A stretch of 43,039 nucleotides of DNA from JBBAEV01 sp041655735 (GCA_041655735.1 JBBAEV010000006.1:1-43039), one strand, 5' to 3'. Positions 23,695-32,599 are shown, counted from the first letter of the stretch. Translations and numbers: made by a program. The notes: generated by a model from the sequence alone, not told the origin.

Positions 23695-25650
23695 ATGAAA
23701 TTTCTAAAACTACTTTTAATGATTTTTTTGATTGGTTGTATAGGTTTTGTTATAGGTAATGCGATTTTATATATTTATGCGAGAACAACACCAAAATTAC
23801 AAATAAGGAGTGCTAATAGTATATCCCTATATGATAATAATGACAATTTGTTCTTTCAAGGAACAGGATCTTCAAAATGGGTACCTCTAGAAAATATATC
23901 TGAACACTTAGTAAATGCAACTATTGCGATAGAAGATAAAAACTTTTACAAACATAATGGGTTTGATTATCTTCGTATAATAAAAGCATTGTACATTAAT
24001 GCTAGAAAAAATCAAAGATTACAAGGAGCCTCAACAATTACTCAACAATACGCAAAAAATTTATTTTTATCTTTTGATAAAACATGGAAAAGAAAATGGG
24101 ATGAAATGATTTTGGCTATTGAACTTGAAGTTCATTACGATAAAGATGAAATATTAGAGGGTTATTTAAATACTATAAATTATGGACATGGTGTTTATGG
24201 AATTGAAAATGCTAGTGAATTTTATTTTAATAAAAAGGCTAAAAATTTAACTTTAAGCGAGGCTTCACTGCTTGCGGGCATTCCTAACTGGCCAGCAGGT
24301 TATTCTCCTTTAATTGATGAATTAGAAGCTAAAAAAAGACAAAATTTAGTTTTAAGTGTTATGGTTAAAAACAATTATATAACAGAAAAACAAAAAAACA
24401 ATGCTTTAGAAGACAACTTAGTTTATGTTGGTAAGAAAAATAATTCTAATTTATCAACAATTATGTATTATCAAGATGCCGTTATAAAAGAATTAAAAAA
24501 AATAAATATTATTCCTGAATCTTTTATTGAAACAGGAGGTTTAAAAGTATATACTAATTTGGATATAAAAGCTCAAACAGCATTAGATGAAAGTGTAGAA
24601 AAAAATTTGAAAGATAATATTGATATTCAAACAGCTGCGGTTATGATAGAACCATCTACTGGAAAAATTATTGCCCTTACTGGAGGACGAGATTATAGTA
24701 TGAGTCAATATAATAGAGCTACTGATTCAAAAAGACAAGTGGGGTCATCAATAAAACCTTTTCTGTATTATTCTGCTTTAGAGAATGGATTTACTGCTTC
24801 TACTAATTTTATTAGTGAGCCTACAACTTTTACTTTCTCTGATAACAAAACATATTCCCCAAGTAATTATGGCGGTAAATATCCCGGAAAACCTATTAGC
24901 TTAGCTATCGCTTTAGCTTACTCTGATAATATATATGCGGTCAAAACTCATCTTTTTTTAGGAGAAGAAACATTGGTAAAAACTTTAAAAAGAGTTGGTC
25001 TAAAAGAAAAAGTACAAGCCATTCCATCTCTTGCATTAGGTAGCGAAGAATTAAATGTTATAGATTTCACTAGTGCATACGCAACTTTAGCTAATAATGG
25101 ATATAAAATAGACCCTTACTTAATAACTAGAGTTGAAGATGCAAAAGGCAATGTTTTATATCGGAAAAATCCTACTAAAGAAGGAGTATTAAACCCTAGT
25201 TTGACCTTTATCTTAAGTGAATTACTAGCAAATACTTATGCTTATGATTTAATAGATTATGGTTCTCCTACTTGTATTTCTATAGCTTCTAGGTTAACAA
25301 AAAAATACGCTATAAAATCAGGAACAACTGATAGTGATTCATGGGCTGTGGGATATAATAAGGATGTTGTAATGGCAACGTGGTCAGGATATGACGATAA
25401 TAAAGATTTGATTTCAGGAGATGGAAAATATTCAAAGTATATATGGGCAGATACAATAGAAACATATTTAAAAGATAAAGAAAACAATTGGTATGATATA
25501 CCTGATAATGTTGTAGGTCTTTTAGTTAACCCTATAACTGGTACTCCTATAAAAGATACTGATGAACGAAAAAAAGTTCTATATTATATAAAGGGAACAG
25601 AACCTACTTATGAAAGAAATTCATTAGATAATTTAATAAAGTCAAATTAA
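23695..25650 (+). CDS. Class A penicillin-binding protein, probably spore-specific
   Basis: A bifunctional peptidoglycan synthase with 651 residues from ATG 23695. It has one N-terminal membrane helix, then a GT51 glycosyltransferase domain (EDKNFYKHNG catalytic region, GASTITQQYAKNL, KWDEMILAIELE). The transpeptidase domain has S-S-I-K in RQVGSSIKPFL, YSDN and the KSGT in AIKSGTTDSD. ATG 23695 is preferred to 23671 because AGGATGTG lies upstream and the candidate sporulation promoter begins RNA after 23671. B. subtilis PbpF and PbpG are SigF/SigG-controlled class A enzymes of this size. It is transcribed against the surrounding operons. Confidence 0.93.
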   Translation: MKFLKLLLMIFLIGCIGFVIGNAILYIYARTTPKLQIRSANSISLYDNNDNLFFQGTGSSKWVPLENISEHLVNATIAIEDKNFYKHNGFDYLRIIKALYINARKNQRLQGASTITQQYAKNLFLSFDKTWKRKWDEMILAIELEVHYDKDEILEGYLNTINYGHGVYGIENASEFYFNKKAKNLTLSEASLLAGIPNWPAGYSPLIDELEAKKRQNLVLSVMVKNNYITEKQKNNALEDNLVYVGKKNNSNLSTIMYYQDAVIKELKKINIIPESFIETGGLKVYTNLDIKAQTALDESVEKNLKDNIDIQTAAVMIEPSTGKIIALTGGRDYSMSQYNRATDSKRQVGSSIKPFLYYSALENGFTASTNFISEPTTFTFSDNKTYSPSNYGGKYPGKPISLAIALAYSDNIYAVKTHLFLGEETLVKTLKRVGLKEKVQAIPSLALGSEELNVIDFTSAYATLANNGYKIDPYLITRVEDAKGNVLYRKNPTKEGVLNPSLTFILSELLANTYAYDLIDYGSPTCISIASRLTKKYAIKSGTTDSDSWAVGYNKDVVMATWSGYDDNKDLISGDGKYSKYIWADTIETYLKDKENNWYDIPDNVVGLLVNPITGTPIKDTDERKKVLYYIKGTEPTYERNSLDNLIKSN

Positions 25651-25652
25651 AA

Positions 25653-25680
25653 AATCACTATTTTCTTAGTGATTCTTTTA
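25653..25680. terminator. Bidirectional terminator between PBP gene and DUF1450 gene
   Basis: AATCACTA (25653-25660) pairs with TAGTGATT (25667-25674) with a six-base loop. T-rich DNA follows on the plus strand and the PBP stop precedes it. Confidence 0.8.
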
Positions 25681-25879
25681 TTTTTTCTATTAATTCATCT
25701 TCATTATCCGCAATAATAGGAAGGTTGTTAACTATTGCAAAGGATTTAGTAGCACCTATGCCACAAAAACTTTGGCATCCTATTTCTATTTCTGCATCTT
25801 TATCTATTTCTTTTAATTTTGGTAATAAGGTGTCTACATTAGTACCCTTACAAATATCACATATTGCGAACTTATTCAT
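25658..25879 (-). CDS. DUF1450 small cysteine-rich protein
   Basis: A 73-residue protein with C-D-I-C near the N-terminus and the pattern GCQSFCGIGATKSFAIVN in the middle, as in the DUF1450 (YuzB-like) family, which resembles a small thioredoxin-like ferredoxin fold. The four cysteines could bind metal or an Fe-S cluster; this is inference. Its ATG overlaps the end of pduL (AATGAATAA), so the two are translationally coupled. Confidence 0.75.
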   Translation of the reverse strand: MNKFAICDICKGTNVDTLLPKLKEIDKDAEIEIGCQSFCGIGATKSFAIVNNLPIIADNEDELIEKIKESLRK

Positions 25880-26447
25880 TGGGATTTCTCTCCATTTCTA
25901 AATAATCTCCTTGTTTTATTAAATGGGCATTAGCATCGTCTAGATCAATATGCAGTTCTAATTTATAATTATCAGCACTTTTTATTACAACATTGTCTAA
26001 CACTCCGCCTTTTATACCAGGTACTCTTATTTTAACAACTTCATTATCTTTTAAATTATATTTGTCCAAATTTTCTTTGTTAACATGAATATGCCTTGCT
26101 GCAATTATACAACTTTCAATTGCTTCCGTATTACCATTGGGGCCAATTATTGTGACTGTTTCACTACCCTTTAAATCACCTGAATTTCTAACAGGAGGCT
26201 CGATCCCTAATATATATGAATCAGTTCTTGATATCTCAACTTGAGTATAATTTCTAAGAGGACCTATTACTCTTACGTTTTCTATTGTTCCTTTAGAACC
26301 CTTAATAGTAACCATTTCTTCGCATGAAAATTCTCCTGTTTGTGATAATTTTTTATATTCAGTTAAATTATTATCCCCAAACAAAATAATTAAATCTTCT
26401 TTTTTTAGATGTACATGACGAGCTGATATACCTGTTTGTATCTTCAT
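25872..26447 (-). CDS. pduL: Phosphate propanoyltransferase PduL-type
   Basis: Converts acyl-CoA and phosphate to acyl phosphate and CoA. The 191-residue protein has both PduL zinc motifs: SARHVHL (about 8-14) and AARHIHVN (about 116-123), plus VEISRTDSYILGI and LHIDLDDANAH. No microcompartment genes or N-terminal encapsulation peptide are near, so it is probably a free phosphotransacetylase-like enzyme making acetyl phosphate. This substrate call is inferred. AGGAGG precedes the ATG. It is divergent from gerQ and overlaps the DUF1450 gene. Confidence 0.92.
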   Translation of the reverse strand: MKIQTGISARHVHLKKEDLIILFGDNNLTEYKKLSQTGEFSCEEMVTIKGSKGTIENVRVIGPLRNYTQVEISRTDSYILGIEPPVRNSGDLKGSETVTIIGPNGNTEAIESCIIAARHIHVNKENLDKYNLKDNEVVKIRVPGIKGGVLDNVVIKSADNYKLELHIDLDDANAHLIKQGDYLEMERNPNE

Positions 26448-26477
26448 TTTATCCCTCCTATACTAATAAATATTATA

Positions 26478-26505
26478 TCATAAATGCCATTAATTTGAAT
26501 ACAAT
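26478..26505 (+). promoter_or_regulatory. Candidate SigE-type promoter of gerQ
   Basis: TCATAAA (26478-26484) and AATACAAT (26498-26505) have a 13-base spacer. The -10 matches the SigE consensus CATACAnT at seven of eight positions. B. subtilis gerQ is a mother-cell gene, which fits. Confidence 0.5.
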
Positions 26506-26534
26506 TTAATAGACTTAATGAAAGGAAGATTATT

Positions 26535-26906
26535 ATGAACGATAGTTATTACCAAAATCCAACTTTTCCAGGGCAACCAATGCCTAGTGGTGCTCCTAAT
26601 CAACAAACTGCACCTACACCAAGTTATAATGTACCTCCTATTACTGCTGAGCAATCATATATTGAAAACATCTTGAGGTTAAATAGAGGGAAATTAGCAA
26701 CTTTCTATTATTCTTTTCCTGACTCAATTGAATGGAGAGATAAAGTTTTTGAAGGGGTAATCGAACAATCAGGTAGAGATCATATTGTAGTTAGTGATCC
26801 TAAAACAGGAAAATGGTATTTATTATTAATGATTTATTTAAATTATATTACTTTTGACGAAAAAATTAACTACAGTCCGACATTTGTACCACAAAATACT
26901 CAATAA
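26535..26906 (+). CDS. gerQ: Spore coat protein GerQ
   Basis: A spore coat protein needed for the cortex-lytic enzyme CwlJ and cross-linked by transglutaminase in B. subtilis. The 123-residue protein has a proline/glutamine-rich N-terminus (1-40) and the conserved core SYIENILRLNRGKLATFYYSF ... GRDHIVVSDPKTGKWYLLLMIYL ... TFDEKI. GAAAGGAAG lies upstream of the ATG. It lies beside lemA and near ung, as gerQ and ung are near in B. subtilis. Its own terminator follows. Confidence 0.95.
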   Translation: MNDSYYQNPTFPGQPMPSGAPNQQTAPTPSYNVPPITAEQSYIENILRLNRGKLATFYYSFPDSIEWRDKVFEGVIEQSGRDHIVVSDPKTGKWYLLLMIYLNYITFDEKINYSPTFVPQNTQ

Positions 26907-26932
26907 GAAGGTTGAAGCCTTCTTATTATTTT
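26902..26932 (+). terminator. Terminator of gerQ
   Basis: AATAAGAAGG (26902-26911) pairs with CCTTCTTATT (26918-26927), loop TTGAAG, followed by TTTTG on the plus strand. Confidence 0.8.
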
Positions 26933-26967
26933 GATATAATCTTATTAGAAAATATGAAGGTGATTAT

Positions 26968-27501
26968 ATGGTAGTATGTGTTTTAGGAATAGTTATTTTA
27001 TTAACGTTAAAAGCATTATGGTTTGTGATTGTTTATAATAATTTTCAGGTTAACATTGTCGCAATTAATGAGGCTGAGGCTTCTATTGATTCTATTTTAC
27101 GCAAACGCTTTGATTTATTAAATAAAGCAGTAGGAGTAATAAAAGGATATATTGGTCATGAAAAGGAAATATTAGAAGATGTAGTGAAATTAAGATCAAG
27201 AAAATTATCTAATATAGAATTAGATAAAGAATTAAATGAATCAATAAAACAATTTTATGAAATAGCTGATAGTTATAGTGAACTTAAAGGTAGTGATAAT
27301 TTTTTAAAATTACTTGATTCAATAAACGATGTAGAAGAACAACTATCAGCATCTAGAAATTATTACAATTCTAAAATAGCTTCATATGATAAAAGAGTAA
27401 GAAAATTTCCCTCTAATATGGTAGCAAAATTGTTTAAATATAAAAATAAAGAATTCTTTGATTCAAATAAAAAAGAAAAAGATGTTGAGATTAAATTATA
27501 A
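26968..27501 (+). CDS. lemA: LemA-family membrane-anchored protein
   Basis: A 177-residue protein with an N-terminal membrane helix (about 2-22) and a helical LemA domain: VYNNFQVNIVAINEAEASIDSILRKR and the typical ASRNYYNSKIASYD near the C-terminal third, followed by a charged tail. The function is poorly known; many LemA proteins have a short outside N-terminus and a helical bundle. GAAGGTGA precedes the ATG at normal distance. It is on the plus strand after gerQ and ends at a terminator shared with ung. LemA assignment is confident, role unknown. Confidence 0.88.
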   Translation: MVVCVLGIVILLTLKALWFVIVYNNFQVNIVAINEAEASIDSILRKRFDLLNKAVGVIKGYIGHEKEILEDVVKLRSRKLSNIELDKELNESIKQFYEIADSYSELKGSDNFLKLLDSINDVEEQLSASRNYYNSKIASYDKRVRKFPSNMVAKLFKYKNKEFFDSNKKEKDVEIKL

Positions 27502-27520
27502 AAGGGTTATCCCTTTTTTA
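27500..27520. terminator. Terminator between lemA and ung (convergent)
   Basis: AAAAGGG and CCCTTTT form a seven-base stem with a four-base loop and T runs on both sides. It overlaps the ung stop codon. Confidence 0.75.
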
Positions 27521-28180
27521 TTTTATTTCCCAATCTATTTCTTTAATATTATTATCTTTTAAAAATTTGTTTGTTTTAGAAAATGGTTTGCTACCAAAAA
27601 ATCCTCTGTTGGCAGAAAAAGGCGAAGGATGTGAGGACTCTATTATGCAGTGGATTGGATTAGTAATAAATTGTTTCTTACTTCGCGCAAAACTACCCCA
27701 CAATATAAAAACTATTGGCGTTTCTTTTTCATTTAATTTTTTTATTATCATATCTGTAAACAATTCCCACCCTATATTACGATGTGATGCAGGCATATCT
27801 TTCTTTACTGTTAAAACAGCATTTAATAATAATACTCCTTGTTTAGCCCAGCTTGTTAGATTACCATAATCAGGTTCATTTATGCTTAAATCATTTTTTA
27901 ATTCTTTAAAAATATTTCTTAATGAAGGTGGTTTCCTTATCCCTTCCAAAACAGAAAAAGATAATCCATGAGCTTCTCCTAACCCATGATATGGGTCTTG
28001 TCCTAAAATTACTACCTTAACTGCGGTATAATCAGTATATTTAAAGGCGTTAAAAATATTATCAAAGTATGGATATATAATATCTTTTTTGTATTCTTCT
28101 TTAACGTTATTAATTGTCTTTTTAAAGTAATCTGTATCAAACTCTTCCTTTAATATAGTATCCCATGAATTACCAATCAT
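27518..28180 (-). CDS. ung: Uracil-DNA glycosylase
   Basis: Removes uracil from DNA in base-excision repair. The 220-residue family 1 enzyme has GQDPYHG (60-66) with catalytic Asp62, and the DNA-intercalation loop SSHPSPFSANRGFFG with the catalytic His. LLLNAVLTV and FILWGSFAR are also present. It lies eight bases after the symporter gene in the same direction, and converges on lemA. Confidence 0.97.
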   Translation of the reverse strand: MIGNSWDTILKEEFDTDYFKKTINNVKEEYKKDIIYPYFDNIFNAFKYTDYTAVKVVILGQDPYHGLGEAHGLSFSVLEGIRKPPSLRNIFKELKNDLSINEPDYGNLTSWAKQGVLLLNAVLTVKKDMPASHRNIGWELFTDMIIKKLNEKETPIVFILWGSFARSKKQFITNPIHCIIESSHPSPFSANRGFFGSKPFSKTNKFLKDNNIKEIDWEIK

Positions 28181-28188
28181 ATTTCCAC

Positions 28189-29511
28189 CTACTTCAATTT
28201 AATTTTATCATATTTTTTATACTTATAAAAATGCCATTCTTCTACTACAATATCTTTTAATAAAATAAGTGCATATATATTAACAATAGCTAAAATCGCT
28301 ACAATAATATCAACTAATTGCCATAATAATGATGAGGACATAATACTACTTACTAACAATAAGAGCGCAGTGATTGTCTTTAATAGGATAATATATATTT
28401 TTTTTTGCTTTTTTATTATAAATTTTAAATTAGCTTCCCCATAATAGTAACCTGCTATTATTGTTGAGAAAGCAAATAAAATAATAGTAATAACCAGTAC
28501 TTGTTCACCAATGGTTCCAAAGTGATAACGCATGGCATTTTGTGTTATTTCAATACCATTAACATCAGAATGAATTAAATTGGTATAATTAGAAGTCAAT
28601 ATTATAAAAGCAGTTGCGGAACATACAATAAGGGTGGTAAAGTAAGTACCTAACATTTGGATTAATCCTTGTTTAGTAGGAGATTTAGTATTAGAAGTGG
28701 CTGCTGCGATAGCCCCAGTCCCTAATCCTGCTTCATTAGAAAATATACCTCTTTGTATTCCTATTATAATACTAGAAATTATACCCCAACCAAAAGCTTT
28801 AATATTAAATGCATCATAAATAATATTATATAGTAAATTGGGAATTTGATTTATATTTTTTATAATTATTATTAAAGAAAATAATAAATATATAATAGCC
28901 ATTATAGGTACTAATTTACTAGTTACAGAAGCTATTGTCTTTATGCCTTTAAAAATTATAATTAGTGTAAGAAATGATATCATAAAACCAATAATAAGGG
29001 GATTCATTGATTTTACTTCTAATATTGACTTTGTTATGGTATTTGATTGAATAGTTAAAAATCCAAAAATATAAGATGAAATGACTAAAAAAGCATATAA
29101 TTTAGCTAATCTTTTTTTATTTAACCCTTTTTCAATATAATGAGAAGGTCCTCCTTGATATACATCATTATCTTTCTTATGATATATTACCCCTAAAACT
29201 GCTTCAGAAAAAGAACTAGGGGCAGATATAAAAGCAGTCATCCATAACCAAAATAAAGAACCCACTCCTCCTTTATAAATTGCTAAAGCTACTCCCGCAA
29301 GAGATCCTACTCCTATTTTAGCCGCAAGGGACATAGCTAATGATTGATAGGGCGATATTCCTTTAGCTTTATTTTTAATAGTGAAGAAGCTTTTGAATAT
29401 TGTCTTAAATCTAAATTGGATAAATTTCAAATGAAAAGAATAATATATACCACTATATATTATAAAGATAGAAGCTATTCCCCATAGCAATTTATTTAAA
29501 TTTATTAACAT
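28189..29511 (-). CDS. Alanine/sodium symporter (AGCS family)
   Basis: A cytoplasmic-membrane transporter expected to import alanine or glycine with sodium. The 440-residue protein has about ten or eleven helices and the family's signature segments: LAMSLAAKIGVGSLAGVALAIY and GIQRGIFSNEAGLGTGAIAAA. ATG 29511 follows AAAGGTGA, which is in a seven-base inverted repeat (29521-29539). It is preceded by the rlmH terminator. The exact substrate cannot be told by eye. Confidence 0.92.
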   Translation of the reverse strand: MLINLNKLLWGIASIFIIYSGIYYSFHLKFIQFRFKTIFKSFFTIKNKAKGISPYQSLAMSLAAKIGVGSLAGVALAIYKGGVGSLFWLWMTAFISAPSSFSEAVLGVIYHKKDNDVYQGGPSHYIEKGLNKKRLAKLYAFLVISSYIFGFLTIQSNTITKSILEVKSMNPLIIGFMISFLTLIIIFKGIKTIASVTSKLVPIMAIIYLLFSLIIIIKNINQIPNLLYNIIYDAFNIKAFGWGIISSIIIGIQRGIFSNEAGLGTGAIAAATSNTKSPTKQGLIQMLGTYFTTLIVCSATAFIILTSNYTNLIHSDVNGIEITQNAMRYHFGTIGEQVLVITIILFAFSTIIAGYYYGEANLKFIIKKQKKIYIILLKTITALLLLVSSIMSSSLLWQLVDIIVAILAIVNIYALILLKDIVVEEWHFYKYKKYDKIKLK

Positions 29512-29520
29512 AATTAGTCA

Positions 29521-29539
29521 CCTTTATCAATTATAAAGG
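29521..29539 (-). promoter_or_regulatory. Inverted repeat masking the symporter ribosome-binding site
   Basis: CCTTTAT and ATAAAGG (29521-29527, 29533-29539) pair perfectly over seven bases with a five-base loop. In minus-strand RNA the downstream arm is the AAAGG of the symporter gene. The stem is A/T-rich and may be weak. Confidence 0.45.
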
Positions 29540-29560
29540 CATAGTTATGTCTTTTTATGT

Positions 29561-29587
29561 AAAAAAAAACTTACTTGTGATAAGTTT
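29561..29587 (-). terminator. Terminator of rlmH
   Basis: AAACTTA (29567-29573) and TAAGTTT (29581-29587) pair across a seven-base loop, followed on the minus strand by nine T. It covers the rlmH stop. Confidence 0.85.
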
Positions 29588-30014
29588 CGTTCTTCATTAT
29601 TTTAAAACAACGATATAATTGTTCTAGGAAGATTATTCTAAATAGTTGATGAGGAAAGGTTAATTTGGAAAATGATATTATTTCATTACATATTTCTTTT
29701 AATTCATCACTTACCCCAGTTGAACCTCCTATAATAAAAGTTATATTACTATCACCATATAAAAATAAGTCTTCTATTTTTTTTGATAGTTCTTCTGAAT
29801 CATATTGTTTACCATTTATGTCTAAAAGAATTAAATAATCTTTTTTATTAATTTTTTCCATTATCTTATTAGATTCTATTATTAAATTTTCTTTTTGATC
29901 AGGCATTTCTATTATTTTTAATTTAGTATAACTTTGTAATCTTTTTATATATTCTGTAGAGGCCTCTATTAAATATTCCTCTTTTAAATTACCTACACAT
30001 ATTATTTTTATCAT
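29571..30014 (-). CDS. rlmH: 23S rRNA (pseudouridine1915-N3)-methyltransferase RlmH
   Basis: Methylates pseudouridine 1915 in helix 69 of 23S rRNA. The 147-residue SPOUT-fold protein has ITFIIGGSTGVSDELK for the knot region and the C-terminal FRIIFLEQLYRCFKIMKNETYHK that closes the active site. It is a little shorter than the usual 155-160. It follows walJ by two bases and ends at a clear terminator. Confidence 0.95.
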   Translation of the reverse strand: MIKIICVGNLKEEYLIEASTEYIKRLQSYTKLKIIEMPDQKENLIIESNKIMEKINKKDYLILLDINGKQYDSEELSKKIEDLFLYGDSNITFIIGGSTGVSDELKEICNEIISFSKLTFPHQLFRIIFLEQLYRCFKIMKNETYHK

Positions 30015-30016
30015 AA

Positions 30017-30772
30017 TTATACCTCTATTAATTCAGTCATCTCATCTTGTTTAGCGACTATTATCTTTTCTATATTTTTACTGTTTTTATTTAAAGTTTC
30101 AATAAGACATTCCTTGGCTTTTTTTTCAGTATTATTTTCTTCACTTAGATGACAAAGAGTAATAACTTTAGTATTGTTACCTACTAATTTTGATAAATAA
30201 TATGAGCTATCTTCATTAGAAAGATGTCCATTAGAACCCCAGATTCTTTGTCTTACATGATATGGATATTTCCCTTTCATAAGCATTTCTATATCATGAT
30301 TACTTTCAAATAAATAAGCCTTCTTATTTTCTAAGATGGGATAATATTTTTCATTTAAATAACCCGTATCAGTAATGTATACTATCTCATCATTAATGAT
30401 AAACCCAATTGAATCATTTATATCATGAGACGTTTTTATAATATCAATTGTTAAGTCGTCTATTTTGTTTTTTTCTTCAAGATAAAATACATTATCGTCA
30501 ATAATACTATCTTTTAAATTTTCCATCATTTTTTCTGTTATATATAAATTAGTTCTATATGCTTTAATAAAAGATTTTAATCCTTTAATATGATCACTAT
30601 GTGTATGACTTATAAGAATAGCATTTATATCATTAGGATTTATTCCTAGTTCTTTTAATTTATTTTCAACATACTTTTTATTCATTCCTAAATCAATTAA
30701 TATTTTTGTATTATTATGTTCGATATATGTAACATTACCTTTACTGCCACTAGCTAATACTGATATTTTCAT
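30017..30772 (-). CDS. walJ: WalJ/YycJ-like metallo-beta-lactamase-fold protein
   Basis: A 251-residue metallo-hydrolase with the intact motif SHTHSDHIKG (about 54-63), an aspartate in ITDTGY, and further His residues (SNHD, HLSNED). Family members in Bacilli (WalJ, YycJ) affect cell-wall and DNA-replication coordination; the substrate is unknown. In this window it lies in an operon with dnaB and rlmH rather than walRK. The start overlaps the dnaB stop (TAATG). Confidence 0.85.
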   Translation of the reverse strand: MKISVLASGSKGNVTYIEHNNTKILIDLGMNKKYVENKLKELGINPNDINAILISHTHSDHIKGLKSFIKAYRTNLYITEKMMENLKDSIIDDNVFYLEEKNKIDDLTIDIIKTSHDINDSIGFIINDEIVYITDTGYLNEKYYPILENKKAYLFESNHDIEMLMKGKYPYHVRQRIWGSNGHLSNEDSSYYLSKLVGNNTKVITLCHLSEENNTEKKAKECLIETLNKNSKNIEKIIVAKQDEMTELIEV

Positions 30773-32115
30773 TATTTTTCCACATCTTGTTTTTCATAAT
30801 TTAAAAATGTACTAGTACTACCTTTAAATAACAATTCAACCGTCCCCGTAGGTCCTTTACGATGTTTTTCAATAATTAATTCAGTTACACTAACATTATC
30901 ATCTTTTCTTGCTTCTTTATTGTAATAATCATCACGATATAAGAATGCTACTATATCAGCATCTTGTTCAATTGATCCAGATTCACGAAGATCACTCATT
31001 AATGGCCTTTTATTTTCTCTGCTTTCTACACCCCTTGAAAGTTGAGCTAATGCTATAACAGGTACATCTAATTCCATAGCCATTGTCTTAAGTGCTCTTG
31101 ATATTTCTGATACTTCTTGTTGTCTATTACCTGCATATTTAGGAGGGGCTTGAATTAATTGAAGGTAGTCAACAACTACTAATCCTAAACCATCATCAGA
31201 ACTAGCTAATCTTCTACACTTAGCCCTTATTTCACCAACAGTTATACCTGCAGTGTCATCAATATATATTCTTGTATCAGCAAGTTGGCTAATAGCTTCA
31301 TTAACTCTCTTCCAATCATTATTATACAGTTTCCCTGTCATTAATTTATGTCTTTCAATTTGGCCTAAGGAACTTATTAATACAGTAGCGAGTTGTTCTG
31401 CTCCCATTTCTAAAGTAAATACAGCAACTGTTTTGTTAGTATTAATTGCCACAAAACTAGCAATATTAAGAGCAAAGGTGGTCTTACCCATACCAGGACG
31501 ACCAGCAAAGACAATAAGCTCATTTTCATGGAAACCGGTAGTTATTTTATCTAAACTATGGAATCCAGAAGGTATTCCTGTTATTTCTCCTCCTGATTCT
31601 GATAATTTTTCTAAATCAGCTTGCGTTTTAAATAATACTTCTTGAATCTTTCTAAATTCAGTAGTTCTTCTGTTTCTTATAACATTTAATATTTTTCTTT
31701 CTGACTCATCTAATATTTCATTAACATTACCATCTTCTCCGTATCCTAAAGAAACAATATCAGTAGCTGTTTCTATTAAATTTCTCAGTAATGCATTTTC
31801 AATAACAATTTGGATATATGAATCAATATTAGCTGCTGTTGGAACAGAATTAACAACCTCTGTCAAATATTCTACTCCGCCTATTTCTTTTAATAATTTT
31901 CTTTTTTCTAACTCAGCAGTAACTGTTGTTAAATCAATGGGTGTTTTCCTATTAGCCAAATCACTAATAACATCAAATATTTTAGTATGAGCATCTAAAT
32001 AAAAATTTTCTGGGGCAAGAGATTCAATTGCTTTTTGTAGCGCATAACTACTTAAAAACATAGCTCCTAGAACTGATTGTTCTGCTTCTACATTATGCGG
32101 TAGAGTTTTATTCAT
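30772..32115 (-). CDS. dnaB: Replicative DNA helicase DnaB
   Basis: The hexameric helicase at the replication fork (named DnaC in B. subtilis). The protein has 447 residues. The N-terminal domain PHNVEAEQSVLGAM and the RecA-like domain with Walker A AGRPGMGKTTFALN, VVDYLQLI (Walker B) and DLRESGSIEQDADI are clear. ATG 32115 is chosen since GAGGTGG lies five bases upstream and overlaps the GTG at 32124. It lies 10 bases after rplI. Confidence 0.97.
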   Translation of the reverse strand: MNKTLPHNVEAEQSVLGAMFLSSYALQKAIESLAPENFYLDAHTKIFDVISDLANRKTPIDLTTVTAELEKRKLLKEIGGVEYLTEVVNSVPTAANIDSYIQIVIENALLRNLIETATDIVSLGYGEDGNVNEILDESERKILNVIRNRRTTEFRKIQEVLFKTQADLEKLSESGGEITGIPSGFHSLDKITTGFHENELIVFAGRPGMGKTTFALNIASFVAINTNKTVAVFTLEMGAEQLATVLISSLGQIERHKLMTGKLYNNDWKRVNEAISQLADTRIYIDDTAGITVGEIRAKCRRLASSDDGLGLVVVDYLQLIQAPPKYAGNRQQEVSEISRALKTMAMELDVPVIALAQLSRGVESRENKRPLMSDLRESGSIEQDADIVAFLYRDDYYNKEARKDDNVSVTELIIEKHRKGPTGTVELLFKGSTSTFLNYEKQDVEK

Positions 32116-32125
32116 AAGTACCACC

Positions 32126-32569
32126 TCATCCTTTAATAACTTTTATAATAATTTCAGCAATTACTTCTTTATGTAATTCTATTTTAACATAATGATTTCC
32201 TAATGTTATAATAGGATGCTCTGTTATTATTTTATTTCTATCTATTTTATAATTTCTTTTTAATAACTCATCGTGTATTTGTTTACTAGAGACACTTCCA
32301 AATAATTTATCTTTGTCCCCTACCTTTACTTTTAATTCTATTACTTCTTTTTCTAGTTTGGTTTTTATTGCTTTCATTTTAGTTATCATCTTTTTTTCTG
32401 TCATTATTTGTAGTTCTTTTTTTCTTTTTAGGGAGTCAACATTTTCTTTACTTGCTTTTATAGCTAGTTTAGTTTTTATTAAGTAATTTTGGGCATATCC
32501 ATCACTAACTTCTTTTATTTCTCCCTCTTTACCTTGATTTCTAACATTTTTAATAAATATAACTTTCAT
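32126..32569 (-). CDS. rplI: Ribosomal protein L9
   Basis: A large-subunit protein of 147 residues. The N-terminal L9 domain MKVIFIKNVRNQGKEGEIKEVSDGYAQNYLI is typical; a long helix (about 40-75) joins it to the C-terminal domain with LFGSVSSKQI. It is the first gene of rplI-dnaB-walJ-rlmH. In B. subtilis gdpP precedes rplI; that gene is absent here. Confidence 0.97.
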   Translation of the reverse strand: MKVIFIKNVRNQGKEGEIKEVSDGYAQNYLIKTKLAIKASKENVDSLKRKKELQIMTEKKMITKMKAIKTKLEKEVIELKVKVGDKDKLFGSVSSKQIHDELLKRNYKIDRNKIITEHPIITLGNHYVKIELHKEVIAEIIIKVIKG

Positions 32570-32599
32570 ATAAAAGCCCCCATTCTTTTCTGTAGGTTT

